A DNA stretch of 19,749 nucleotides from JBBSIG01 sp038232215 (lineage in GTDB: Bacteria; Actinomycetota; Thermoleophilia; Gaiellales; Gaiellaceae). Position 1 is the first letter of the stretch; the number at the start of each line of letters is the position of its first letter. The DNA lies in NCBI GenBank assembly GCA_038232215.1, contig JBBSIG010000013.1, positions 1 to 19,749 on the forward strand, given 5' to 3'. Positions 7,640 through 14,795 of this stretch are shown here, piece after piece. The notes below the pieces were generated by a model. The model worked only from the letters and a program-made list of their open reading frames with translations. It ran no database searches and was not told where the DNA came from. The translations under genes were made by a program, and so were the position numbers.

Positions 7640-7673
7640 ATGCCGCCGCGAGCCATTCGGCCCGCGGCGGCAT
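7640..7673 (-). terminator. Hairpin after the collagen-like gene
   Basis: ATGCCGCCGCG (7640-7650) and CGCGGCGGCAT (7663-7673) are perfect inverted 11-base arms around a 12-base loop. The hairpin lies between the stop of the collagen-like gene and the start of acnA. The bases after it on the minus strand (TCTGATTGAAT) contain no run of T, so it is a weak candidate for Rho-independent termination and could instead stabilise the upstream message or attenuate read-through into acnA. Confidence 0.5.
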
Positions 7674-7687
7674 CGTGGAAGAGGCGA

Positions 7688-8350
7688 CTAGCCGAAGACG
7701 GCCACGTAGAACGCGTGATCGGCGAGAGCCGCGTCGCCAGGCGCTCTCGTCTGGACGAGCACCGTGCTCGTGTTGTCCGAGGCCGAGCACGTGAGCCCGT
7801 CGGGCGGGTTGCCGCAGGGGCCGACCGTGTTCTCGCCGCGGTTGGCGATGTCGCCGCCCGCGTAGGAGGACGAGACGAGGATCAGCTTGCCAGCGACGGC
7901 GCTGCCGAAGTTCAGCAGGTACTGGCCGACCGCCGGCTTCGCGGCGAGCGTGATGCCGCCGGACTGCGCGGCGATGCCGCCGTCCGCCCGCACGATCGCG
8001 AACCTCGTGGTCGCTCCAGCGCCGGCAGCGCCGGCCGGACCAGCGGGACCGGCCGGGCCTGCGGGACCAGCGGGGCCCGCGGGACCTGCTGGGCCAGCCG
8101 GACCGGCGGGACCATCCGGGCCGGCGGGCCCGACGGCTCCGCGGATCCCGACGCGGCCCCGCGGGCCGGCAGGGATCTGACCGCGCCGGAAGTCCTTCCG
8201 GAGCAGCGATCCGTCCTTGACCTGCAGCGAGGTAACGCTGTTGCGGGGCAGCGCGTTCACCGCGGCGTAGCTCGTGCCGCCGAGCGCGACCAGAAGCGCG
8301 AGCCCGGCGACTACGATCCCGGGACTCGGGAGACGTCGCTTGAGCTTCAT
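7688..8350 (-). CDS. Secreted collagen-like (Gly-Pro-Ala repeat) protein
   Basis: 220 residues. A basic N-terminus (MKLKRR) and a hydrophobic segment (about 11-30, ending GGTSYAAV) form a signal peptide or anchor. An N-terminal module (LPRNSVTSLQVKDGSLLRKDF) of a kind I associate with Thermoleophilia-type secreted proteins follows. Residues from about 62 to 112 are Gly-X-Y triplets, mostly Gly-Pro-Ala, expected to form a collagen-like triple helix without hydroxyproline. The C-terminal domain (about 115-220) is a likely trimerising or adhesive globular head with two cysteines. The ATG start is at 8348-8350, preceded by GAGGAGG seven bases upstream. That ribosome-binding site lies inside a hairpin (see the leader feature). 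The function is probably cell-surface; the partner is unknown. Confidence 0.85.
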   Translation of the reverse strand: MKLKRRLPSPGIVVAGLALLVALGGTSYAAVNALPRNSVTSLQVKDGSLLRKDFRRGQIPAGPRGRVGIRGAVGPAGPDGPAGPAGPAGPAGPAGPAGPAGPAGPAGAAGAGATTRFAIVRADGGIAAQSGGITLAAKPAVGQYLLNFGSAVAGKLILVSSSYAGGDIANRGENTVGPCGNPPDGLTCSASDNTSTVLVQTRAPGDAALADHAFYVAVFG

Positions 8351-8357
8351 TGTGAGA

Positions 8358-8381
8358 CCTCCTCTTTGACAACAGAGGAGG
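8358..8381 (-). promoter_or_regulatory. Leader hairpin masking the ribosome-binding site of the collagen-like gene
   Basis: On the minus strand CCTCCTCT (8381-8374) pairs perfectly with AGAGGAGG (8365-8358) across the 8-base loop GTTGTCAA. The second arm contains the Shine-Dalgarno sequence GAGGAGG, seven bases before the ATG at 8350. If both arms are transcribed, translation initiation would be blocked until the 8-bp stem is opened by heat, a protein or a small RNA. A possible -10 (TAGAAC, 8387-8382) directly before the first arm would start transcription inside it and remove the effect, so the transcript start decides this. Confidence 0.5.
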
Positions 8382-8472
8382 GTTCTACTTCCAGCCTGTT
8401 GGCTCCTCCCGAAGAGCGAGTGAGCTTTTCGTTAAGCCCACGGGGCGCGAGCCGGACGCCGTACCCGGCGCC

Positions 8473-8497
8473 ACCAAGTAACAGACTGTTACTTGGT
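8473..8497. promoter_or_regulatory. Perfect 25-base palindrome, candidate operator
   Basis: The half-site ACCAAGTAACAG (8473-8484), a central A, and its exact reverse complement (8486-8497). It is AT-rich against a very GC-rich background. It overlaps the TAA stop of the F420 oxidoreductase gene (8489-8491) and lies about 125 bases upstream of the collagen-like gene. The symmetry looks like a site for a dimeric repressor such as a TetR-type protein. As RNA it would form a 11-12 bp hairpin with almost no loop and without a T-run, so a simple terminator is less likely. Confidence 0.5.
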
Positions 8498-9451
8498 CTC
8501 GAAGGCGGGGAGGAGCTCGCGGCGGGCGAAATCGATGAAGCTCTGCTGGTCGCGGCCGACCTGGTGGAGGTAGACGTGGGTGTAGCCCGCCTGCTCGTAC
8601 TCTGCGATCGCCTCCAGGTACGGCTCTGGGTCGGGTCCGAGCACGAGCGTCTCGGCGAGGTCGTCCGGGCCGGCTGTTCCGAGCGCCTCCTCGAAGTGCT
8701 GGGGCAGCGGCAGCTCCTGCGAGAGCGCGCCCTCGATCGCCGCGTTCGGCCAGACCTCCCACGCGGTCTGCTTGGCCCGCTCCTCGGACTCGGCGTAGCA
8801 GAGCGTGACCTGCCCGTACTTCGGCTTGCCCGCGCCTCCGGCCTGCTCGAACTGCTCGAGCGGCTCGCGCTCGGGCGAGACGTTGACGAAGGCGTCGCCG
8901 ACACGGCCCGCGAGCTCTGCGGCCTGCGGCTTCATCGCGGCGATCGCGATCGGTGGCAGCTCCTCCGGCAGCGTGTAGATCCGGGTGTTCTCGACCGTGT
9001 AGTGCTTGCCGCGGTGCGTCTGGACGCCCCCCTGCCACAGCAGTCGGATCACCTCGATCGCCTCCTCGAGCAGCTTGAGCCGCTCGTCGGGCGCCGGCCA
9101 GTGGTCGCCCAGGATGTGCTCGTTCAGGTTCTCGCCCGTGCCGAGGCCGAGGAAGAAGCGGCCGGGCATCATCGCGGCCGAGGTGGCGGCGGCCTGCGCG
9201 ATGATCGCCGGGTGGATCCGCATGGTCGGGCACGTGACGCCCGTGCCGAGACGAAACGTCTCCGTGGCCTGCGCGATCCCGCCGATCACGCTCCAGACGA
9301 ACGGGCTGTGCCCCTGCGCGTCGACCCACGGGTGGTAGTGGTCGGAGATGAGGCCGAAGGTGAAGCCGGCCTCCTCGGCCGCCCGCGCGTTGCGAACGAG
9401 GTCGTTCGGGGGGTGCTCCTCGGAGGAGAGGGCGTAGCCGAGCTCGGGCAC
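8489..9451 (-). CDS. LLM-class F420-dependent oxidoreductase (G6PDH-like subgroup)
   Basis: 320 residues, a luciferase-like TIM-barrel that should use coenzyme F420 as hydride carrier. It begins PELGYALSSEEHPP, and the segment GLISDHYHPWVDAQGHSPFVWSVIG is the hallmark of the subgroup related to F420-dependent glucose-6-phosphate dehydrogenase (SDHYHPW loop). G-T-G-V-T-C-P-T-M-R-I-H-P and F-L-G-L-G-T-G-E-N-L-N-E-H are family motifs for cofactor and phosphate binding. The true substrate is unknown; many members are not sugar-phosphate enzymes. The GTG start at 9451 has AGGA eight bases upstream. A gap of 44 bp separates it from the small acidic gene upstream, so it may belong to the same transcript as birA and the dehydrogenase. 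Confidence 0.9.
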   Translation of the reverse strand: MPELGYALSSEEHPPNDLVRNARAAEEAGFTFGLISDHYHPWVDAQGHSPFVWSVIGGIAQATETFRLGTGVTCPTMRIHPAIIAQAAATSAAMMPGRFFLGLGTGENLNEHILGDHWPAPDERLKLLEEAIEVIRLLWQGGVQTHRGKHYTVENTRIYTLPEELPPIAIAAMKPQAAELAGRVGDAFVNVSPEREPLEQFEQAGGAGKPKYGQVTLCYAESEERAKQTAWEVWPNAAIEGALSQELPLPQHFEEALGTAGPDDLAETLVLGPDPEPYLEAIAEYEQAGYTHVYLHQVGRDQQSFIDFARRELLPAFETK

Positions 9452-9495
9452 GGAGCCGTCCTACCGTCGCGCGGAAGCGGCTAAACGCAACCCCG

Positions 9496-9687
9496 TCACT
9501 CGTCGGGCTCCGCGGTCATATGGCCCTCCTCGTCGGCGTCGTCGAGTCGCTCGCGCCGCTCCGCCCCTGCGTCCTTCTCGTCCGGAAGCGGCCGGTCGCG
9601 CCTGTCGCTGGGGACGTCGAAGCCCGGGATGCCGGGGTCCTGCACGATGCCGGGGTCGACCGGCTCGTCCTCGTACCTACTGCTCAT
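9496..9687 (-). CDS. Small acidic, disordered protein (63 aa), unknown
   Basis: Not recognised. It has 63 residues, rich in Asp, Glu, Arg and Pro with almost no hydrophobic core, so it is probably disordered; it starts MSSRYEDEPVDPGIVQDPG. The case that it is a gene rests on its start: ATG at 9685-9687 is preceded six bases upstream by GGGGAGGTG, one of the best Shine-Dalgarno sequences in the window. It also overlaps the birA stop by 11 bp, an operon-like arrangement. No cysteines and no membrane segment are seen. No function is proposed. Confidence 0.65.
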   Translation of the reverse strand: MSSRYEDEPVDPGIVQDPGIPGFDVPSDRRDRPLPDEKDAGAERRERLDDADEEGHMTAEPDE

Positions 9688-10420
9688 ACGCCACCTCCCC
9701 GCTCTCGAGCAGCCTGCGCTCGCCGTCCGCCTCGATCTCCAGCCGCCCCAGGCGGTCGATCGCGACCGCCACTCCGCTCGTCCCGTTCACCGAGACCCGC
9801 CGGCCGCGCAGGAAGTCGCGCGCGCCGAGCACTCCGTACAGTCCCTCGAGCCCGCGCTCGAGCCAGCGATCGTACTGGCGCTCGAGTGCCCGGAGCAGCC
9901 CGGCGAGCAGGGGGGCGCGGTCGCGCTCGACGCCGTCCGCGGTGCGGAGCGATCCCACAGACGTCCGCGTCTCGGCGGGTAGCTCCGAGCGCGTCTGGTT
10001 CACGTTCAGCCCGATCCCGAGAACGACGGCGCCCTCCCGCGCCTCCGCGAGGACTCCGGCGACCTTGACGCGGTTCACCATCACGTCGTTCGGCCACTTG
10101 ATCTGCGCGCTCAGCGTCAACGCCTCCTCGACCGTGTCCGCGGCCGCCATCCCGCCGACGAGCGAGAGCTCCGCGATCCGCCGCTCCGGAGGCGGGCGCA
10201 GGAGCACGGAGCAGAGCACCGACGAGCCGGCGGGTGCCTCCCAGCTGCGGCCGAGCCGACCGCGGCCGGCCGTCTGCACCTCGCACGCGGCCGCGGCGCC
10301 TTCGGGGAGCGACGCGTCGAGCAGGAGCTGCGTCGACTCGCACCTTTCCCGGTAGACGTACGGACGGCCGAGGCGCCCGGTGAGGAGCGGCTCGACGACC
10401 TCGGGCGCGAGCGACGCCAC
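9677..10420 (-). CDS. birA: Biotin-[acetyl-CoA-carboxylase] ligase BirA (ligase-only form)
   Basis: 247 residues. It activates biotin with ATP and attaches it to the carrier lysine of biotin-dependent carboxylases. The family's biotinyl-AMP loop G-R-G-R-L-G-R is at 52-58, preceded by the Cys-Glu-Ser-Thr-Gln motif (27-31). K-W-P-N-D-V is at 108-113, K-V-A-G-V-L-A-E at 119-126 with the catalytic lysine, and V-L-G-I-G-L-N-V-N at 133-141. There is no N-terminal helix-turn-helix, so this is the non-regulatory class. The GTG start is the very next codon after the TAG stop of the formate dehydrogenase gene (10421-10423), so it is likely translationally coupled. The functional link to formate metabolism is unclear. 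Confidence 0.93.
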   Translation of the reverse strand: MASLAPEVVEPLLTGRLGRPYVYRERCESTQLLLDASLPEGAAAACEVQTAGRGRLGRSWEAPAGSSVLCSVLLRPPPERRIAELSLVGGMAAADTVEEALTLSAQIKWPNDVMVNRVKVAGVLAEAREGAVVLGIGLNVNQTRSELPAETRTSVGSLRTADGVERDRAPLLAGLLRALERQYDRWLERGLEGLYGVLGARDFLRGRRVSVNGTSGVAVAIDRLGRLEIEADGERRLLESGEVAYEQ

Positions 10421-13150
10421 CTACGAGGCCGCGGGCCGCACGGCCGTCCGGATCGGCTCGACCCTGACCGCGGACACCTTGTACTCGGGCGTCCCGATCA
10501 GCGGGTCCCCGACGTCGTGGGTGAGCCAGTTCACCTTGGCCTGCGCGAAGTGCAGCGCCATCCAGACGAGGCCCGGATGAACGCGGTCGCCGATGCGAGC
10601 GCGCGCCTCGAGCTCGCCGCGGCGGGAGACGAGCCGGGCCCAGTCGCCGTCGGCGATCCGCAGCGCGCCCGCGTCCTCGGGGTGGATCTCGAAGAAGGGG
10701 TCCTCCTGCTTCTCGACGATCCCGGCCTCGCGCATCGTCATGGTCGCCGAGTTGTAGTGGTAGAGCGTCCGGCCGGTCGAGAGCACGAGCGGGTACTCGG
10801 AGTCGGGCCGCTCGATCGGCGGCTTGTACTCGACCGGGTAGAGCTTGCCGCGGCCGTTCGCGCGTGCTGGCCCGGTCGCGTACAGGTACGGCGAGCCGGG
10901 GTGCTCCCGGTCGGTGCACGGCCACTGCAGGCCGACGTCCTCGATCCGGTCGTAACGGATCCCGCTCCAGTTCGGCGCGAGGTCGGCGAACTCGTTCCAC
11001 ACGTCCTCGGCGCTCCGGTACTCGGGCCAGTCCGCTCCCAGCGCCAGCGCCAGGTCGACGACGATGCGCCAGTCCTCCCGCGCGGTCCCCGGGCAGGGCA
11101 GCGCCTTCCGCACGCGGTTCACGCGGCGCTCGGTGTTCGTGAACGTGCCGTCCTTCTCCGCGAAGCTCGACGCGGGGAGGACGACGTTCGCGTGGAGGCG
11201 CGAGGTCTCGTTCAGGAAGAGATCCTGCGAGACCAGGAACTCGAGGTGCCCGAGCCCCTCCTCGACGTGGTGCGCGTTCGGCTCGGTCTGGGCCGGGTTC
11301 TCGCCCACGAGGTAGAGCGCCTTGACCCGGTCGTCGTGGAGGCCCGACATCATCTGGTCGAGCCGGTACCCGACCTCCTCCGGCAGCTCGGCGTCCCAGG
11401 CCGCCGTGAACTTGTCCCGCACCTCCGGATCGTCGATGAGCTGGTAGCCGGGGAGGTAGGCCGGGTTCGCGCCGGCGTCGTTCAGCCCCTGCACGTTGTT
11501 CTGGCCGCGCAGGGCGTTCAGTCCCGTCGACTCGTAGCCGAGGTGGCCGGTCATGAGCACGAGGTTCGAGAGCGACCAGATGTTGTCGATCGCCGAGGCG
11601 TGCTCCGTGATCCCGAGCGTGTAGAAGATGGCCGCGTGGCGCTCGCGTGCGTACTCGCGCGCCGTCGCGCGGATCGCCTCCGCCGGGACGCCGGTCATCT
11701 CCTCGGCCTGCTCGGGCGTGTAGCGCAGGACGATCTCGCGCACGGTCTCGAACCCCTCCGTGTGCTCGCGGATGTACGCCTCGTCCTGCAGCCCCTCCGT
11801 GACGATCACGTGCATGAGCGCGTTCAGGAGCCAGACGTCGCTGCCCGGGCGGAGCTGCAGGTGGCGCTTCGCGAGCTTCGTCAGCCAGATCTTGCGCGGA
11901 TCGGCGACGACGAGCGTCGCGCCCTTGCGCACCGCCTTCTTCATCCGCAGCGCGAGCACGGGGTGCGCCTCGGTCGTGTTCGACCCGATCACGAGCAGGA
12001 ACTTGCAGTTCTCGATCTCGGGAATCGAGTTCGATGTCGCCCCTCTGCCCAACGACCTGACCAGGCCGTAAAGAGTGGGAGCGTGTCAGGTGGCTTCGCA
12101 GGAGTGGACCGAGTTGGTGCCGATCGCCGTGCGGGCGAGCTTCTGGATCAGGAAGTTCTCCTCCATCGTCAGCCTCGCGGAGGCGAGGACTCCGACGGAC
12201 TGGGGGCCGTGCCGCTCCTTCACCCCCTTCAGGCCCTCGGCCGCGGCCTGGAGCGCGTGCTCCCAGCTCGTCGGGTGGAGCTCCCCGTCCTCGCCGCGCA
12301 CGAGAGGCTCGGTGAGGCGGTCGGGATGGTGGACGAAGTTGAAGGCGAAGCGGCCCTTCACGCAGAGGTTGCCGTCGTTCGAGACGTAGCTCGGGTCCGA
12401 GGTGATCTTCACGATCCTGTTCGTCTCGGGGTCGACGTTGAGATCGATCTGGCAGCCGACGCCGCAGAAGGTGCAGGTCGACTTGACCTTCCGCAGCGAG
12501 CGCTCGTGGTTGCGCATGGCGCCCTCCTCGAACTTCTCGTAGATGGCGCCGGTCGGGCAGACCGAGAGGCAGCCGCCGCAGAGCTCGCACTCCGTGTCGA
12601 GCCACGAGCGCTCCCAGGTCGGCACGATCCGCGTCCGCGGCCCGCGGCCCTCCAGCGAGAGCGCCGAGCACTGCATCACCTCCTGCGTGTAGCGCACGCA
12701 GCGGTTGCACGCGATGCAGGTGTCGGGCTCGTAGCCCATCAGCTTGTTGCGGTCCTCGTAGGGCTCGCGCGGCGCGTCCGGGAGGATGAACGGCGCTTCG
12801 GCGCCGAGCTCCTCGGCCAGGTCGACGAGCTCGTTCGGGCGCCCGCCCGGATTCGGATCGAGGTGCTCCACGAGCAGCATCTCCGTGAGCGTCTTTCGCA
12901 GCTGCGGCACCGAGCTGTTCGTCGAGACGACGAGACCCTCGGTCACGCGCGTCGCGCAGGCGGGCAGCGGGCGCGGCGACCCCTCGACTCCGACGACGCA
13001 CATCCGGCAGCCCCCGTAGGGGTCCAGGTGGTCGTCGTGGCAGAGGGTCGGGATGAAGACGCCGTGGCGGGCGGCGGCGTGGACGAGCAACTCGCCCTCG
13101 GGTGCCGAGACGGTCTTGCCGTCGAGCGTGAACTCGACCACGGAGCTCAT
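10421..13150 (-). CDS. fdhF: Selenocysteine-containing formate dehydrogenase alpha subunit (Sec355 encoded by TGA)
   Basis: One 909-residue gene if the in-frame TGA at 12086-12088 is read as selenocysteine. Domain order: a [2Fe-2S] ferredoxin domain (Cys37, 48, 51, 65); two 4Fe-4S motifs (Cys145, 148, 151, 161 and Cys188, 191, 194, 198); a molybdopterin-oxidoreductase 4Fe-4S motif (Cys226, 229, 233, 263); then the bis-pterin catalytic domain. The break falls in H-S-C-E-A-T-[TGA]-H-A-P-T-L, exactly where formate dehydrogenases carry catalytic Sec or Cys followed by His. Conserved sequence continues in the same frame (NSIPEIENCKFLLVIGSNTT). The ATG at 13148-13150 overlaps the stop of the NuoEF-type gene (ATGA). 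The His-Cys3 site of NuoG-like domains is missing: the segment reads EHLDPNPGGRPNEL. The enzyme oxidises formate to CO2, with Mo or W at the active site. Confidence 0.9.
12040..12079 (-). promoter_or_regulatory. Bacterial SECIS-like hairpin
   Basis: Directly downstream of the TGA, inside the coding sequence. The upper stem is ACGGCCU (12069-12063) paired with AGGUCGU (12058-12052), seven pairs with one G-U, closed by the loop GGUC (12062-12059). The lower stem pairs CUCU (12075-12072) with AGAG (12046-12043) and CCC (12079-12077) with GGG (12042-12040), with a bulged A and an internal loop between the stems. The loop begins 23 bases after the TGA and starts with GGU, as in the SelB-binding E. 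coli fdhF element. Fold energy was not computed. Confidence 0.75.
12086..12088 (-). other. Selenocysteine codon (UGA recoded)
   Basis: The in-frame TGA corresponds to residue 355 of the 909-residue reading. It is followed by CAC (His), as in other catalytic Sec/Cys sites of this family. A sequencing error is less likely because the frame does not shift and both sides stay in one frame with conserved family sequence. Confidence 0.85.
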
Positions 13151-14751
13151 CGTACAGCCGCCTCGCCGAGCGGCTCGAAGAGCTCCGGCCAGTACCGGAA
13201 GGCGCCTCGCACGGGGAACGGTGCCCCCTGGCCGAGACCGCAGATCGACGTGTCGAGCATGGCATCGAGCCACTCCTCGGTCTGCCAGCGCGGCATCGCC
13301 ACCCGGCCGTGCTCGAGCTCCTCGAGCAGGTGGTGGAGGCCGCGGTTGCCGATCCGGCAGGGCGTGCACTTCTGGCACGACTCCTCCGCGAAGAACCGCA
13401 TCGTCTCGGCGAGCAGGCGGAGCGGCGAGTAGGAGGCCGGGAACACCTGCACGCCCGCGGAGCCCGGCCCGGCGCCCCAGTCGCGGAGCGCGTCGCGCGT
13501 GGCGGGCACGTCGAGGGCGGCCGGAGGCAGCACGCCGCTCGCGGCTCCGCCCGGGACGATCGCGCCGATCTCGTCGGTGGCGCCGCCGCCGAAGTCGTCG
13601 ATCAGCTCGCGCAGCGTGACGCCGTTCGGCGCCTCGTAGCAGCCGGGCGTCGCGACGGCGCCGGACACGGACCAGAGCCGCACGCCGCTCGCCCCCTCGC
13701 GGCCGAGCCCCGCCCACCACGTGCCGCCGTTCACGAGGATCGTCGGCACGTGCGCGAGCGTCTCCACGTTGTTGATCAGGGTCGGCCGGCCGAGGTAGCC
13801 GCGCTGGCTCGGGAAGGGCGGCTTCAGGCGGGGCATGCCGCGCCGGCCCTCCATCGACTCGAGCATCGCCGTCTCCTCGCCGCAGATGTAGGCGCCCGCG
13901 CCGACGACGAGCTCGATCGACGCGCCGTCGAGGCAGCCGGCCCCGGCAAGCTCCTCGAGGGCGCGCGTGAGCCTGGAGCGCGCCGTCGCGTACTCCTCGC
14001 GCAGGTAGACGAAGCCCTCGGTCGCCTCGGCGAAGCGCATCGCGATCAGCATCCCCTCGAGCACGAGGTGGGGCCGCAGCTCCATCAGGTAGCGGTCCTT
14101 GATCGTGCCCGGCTCGCCCTCGTCCGCGTTCAGGACGACGTAGCGCGGCGCCGGCTCGCGCGCGACCGCCTCCCACTTGACGCCGGTCGGAAAGCCGGCG
14201 CCCCCGTAGCCGGCGAGGCCGGACGCCTTCAGCTCCTCCAGGATTCGCTCGCGCGACGGCAGGGAGCGCAGCGCGGCGAGCCCTCCCCGGCGCTCGTAGT
14301 CGGCCAGCGTCTCGTCGCGGCGGGCGAGCCCGGTGGAGGCGCCGTCGTTCGTCCGGTGCGTGACGGGCTCGTCGCGCCCGAACGGGAGGATCGCGTCGCC
14401 CCGCGTCATCACGGGGGCGAGGTCGCAGTGGCCGAGGCACGGCACCTCGAGCACGCGTGTCCCCTCCGCGGCGTGCTCCTCGGTCCGCGCGAGCAGCTCG
14501 CGCGCGCCCAGGCAGTCGCACACCGGACCCGTGCACACGCGGAGCGCGTCGACCGGTTCCTGGAGATACGAGTAGAACGAGACGACCTCGTGCACCTCGC
14601 CCCGGCGGATGTTCATGTGGTCGGCCAGGGCGTCCGAGAGCTCGGGCGTGATCGGCCCGACCTCGCGGCGGACGCGGCCGAGGTTGTCGAGCAGCCGGGT
14701 TCTCGCCGCAGGAAGCTCGGGTAGGAGCGCGGTCAGCCCGAGGACGTCCAC
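13147..14751 (-). CDS. NuoE-NuoF fusion, NAD-linked subunit of formate dehydrogenase
   Basis: 534 residues from a GTG at 14751. Residues 1 to about 125 are a NuoE/FdsG-like thioredoxin-fold domain with [2Fe-2S] ligands Cys73, Cys78, Cys105 and Cys109 (C-T-G-P-V-C and C-L-G-H-C). From about 150 comes a NuoF/FdsB-like part: G-Y-G-G-A-G-F-P-T-G-V-K-W (181-193) for NADH and FMN, N-A-D-E-G-E-P-G-T (208-216), I-C-G-E-E-T-A-M (289-296), I-N-N-V-E-T, and the 4Fe-4S motif C-Q-K-C-T-P-C (Cys459, 462, 465) with Cys504. It should carry electrons from the catalytic subunit to NAD+. Separate small and large subunits are the more familiar arrangement; here they are one chain. It overlaps fdhF by 4 bp. Upstream, TACAAT lies seven bases before the GTG with no Shine-Dalgarno sequence. 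Confidence 0.9.
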   Translation of the reverse strand: MDVLGLTALLPELPAARTRLLDNLGRVRREVGPITPELSDALADHMNIRRGEVHEVVSFYSYLQEPVDALRVCTGPVCDCLGARELLARTEEHAAEGTRVLEVPCLGHCDLAPVMTRGDAILPFGRDEPVTHRTNDGASTGLARRDETLADYERRGGLAALRSLPSRERILEELKASGLAGYGGAGFPTGVKWEAVAREPAPRYVVLNADEGEPGTIKDRYLMELRPHLVLEGMLIAMRFAEATEGFVYLREEYATARSRLTRALEELAGAGCLDGASIELVVGAGAYICGEETAMLESMEGRRGMPRLKPPFPSQRGYLGRPTLINNVETLAHVPTILVNGGTWWAGLGREGASGVRLWSVSGAVATPGCYEAPNGVTLRELIDDFGGGATDEIGAIVPGGAASGVLPPAALDVPATRDALRDWGAGPGSAGVQVFPASYSPLRLLAETMRFFAEESCQKCTPCRIGNRGLHHLLEELEHGRVAMPRWQTEEWLDAMLDTSICGLGQGAPFPVRGAFRYWPELFEPLGEAAVR

Positions 14752-14758
14752 GACGACG

Positions 14759-14764
14759 ATTGTA
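14759..14764 (-). promoter_or_regulatory. Candidate -10 box for the formate dehydrogenase genes
   Basis: TACAAT on the minus strand, followed by seven bases and the GTG start of the NuoEF-type gene. It matches TANNNT and predicts a leaderless transcript. It lies in the 44 bp between this gene and the stop of the GGDEF/HD-GYP gene, so the dehydrogenase pair could be transcribed separately from the upstream gene. No clear -35 is seen. Confidence 0.4.
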
Positions 14765-14795
14765 GGGCGACGGCCCCGTGGAGCCGCGCCGTCTC

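Noticed and set aside
8030..8130. Short tandem repeats considered as a CRISPR array
   Set aside because: The units are 9-base coding triplets without spacers; they encode Gly-Pro-Ala.
7887..8180. Plus-strand open frame rich in Pro-Ala-Gly
   Set aside because: It is the complement of the Gly-Pro-Ala repeat of the minus-strand collagen-like gene, which has the signal peptide and ribosome-binding site.
5894..9484. Very long open frame on the plus strand (about 1,196 codons)
   Set aside because: It runs antisense through acnA, the collagen-like gene and the F420 oxidoreductase gene. The protein is Arg/Ala/Gly-rich with no family motifs, a by-product of high GC.
12053..12088. Formate dehydrogenase as two separate genes or a pseudogene broken by a nonsense codon
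   Set aside because: Both halves are in the same frame, the break falls exactly at the catalytic Sec/Cys codon, and a SECIS-like hairpin follows. Recoding explains all three facts; random nonsense mutation does not.
9684..13265. Long open frame on the minus strand (about 1,193 codons)
   Set aside because: Same strand but shifted relative to birA and the formate dehydrogenase gene; Arg-rich translation without motifs. The motif-bearing frame is the other one.
10517..13432. Long open frame on the plus strand (about 971 codons)
   Set aside because: Antisense to the formate dehydrogenase genes; low-complexity composition and no recognisable domains.
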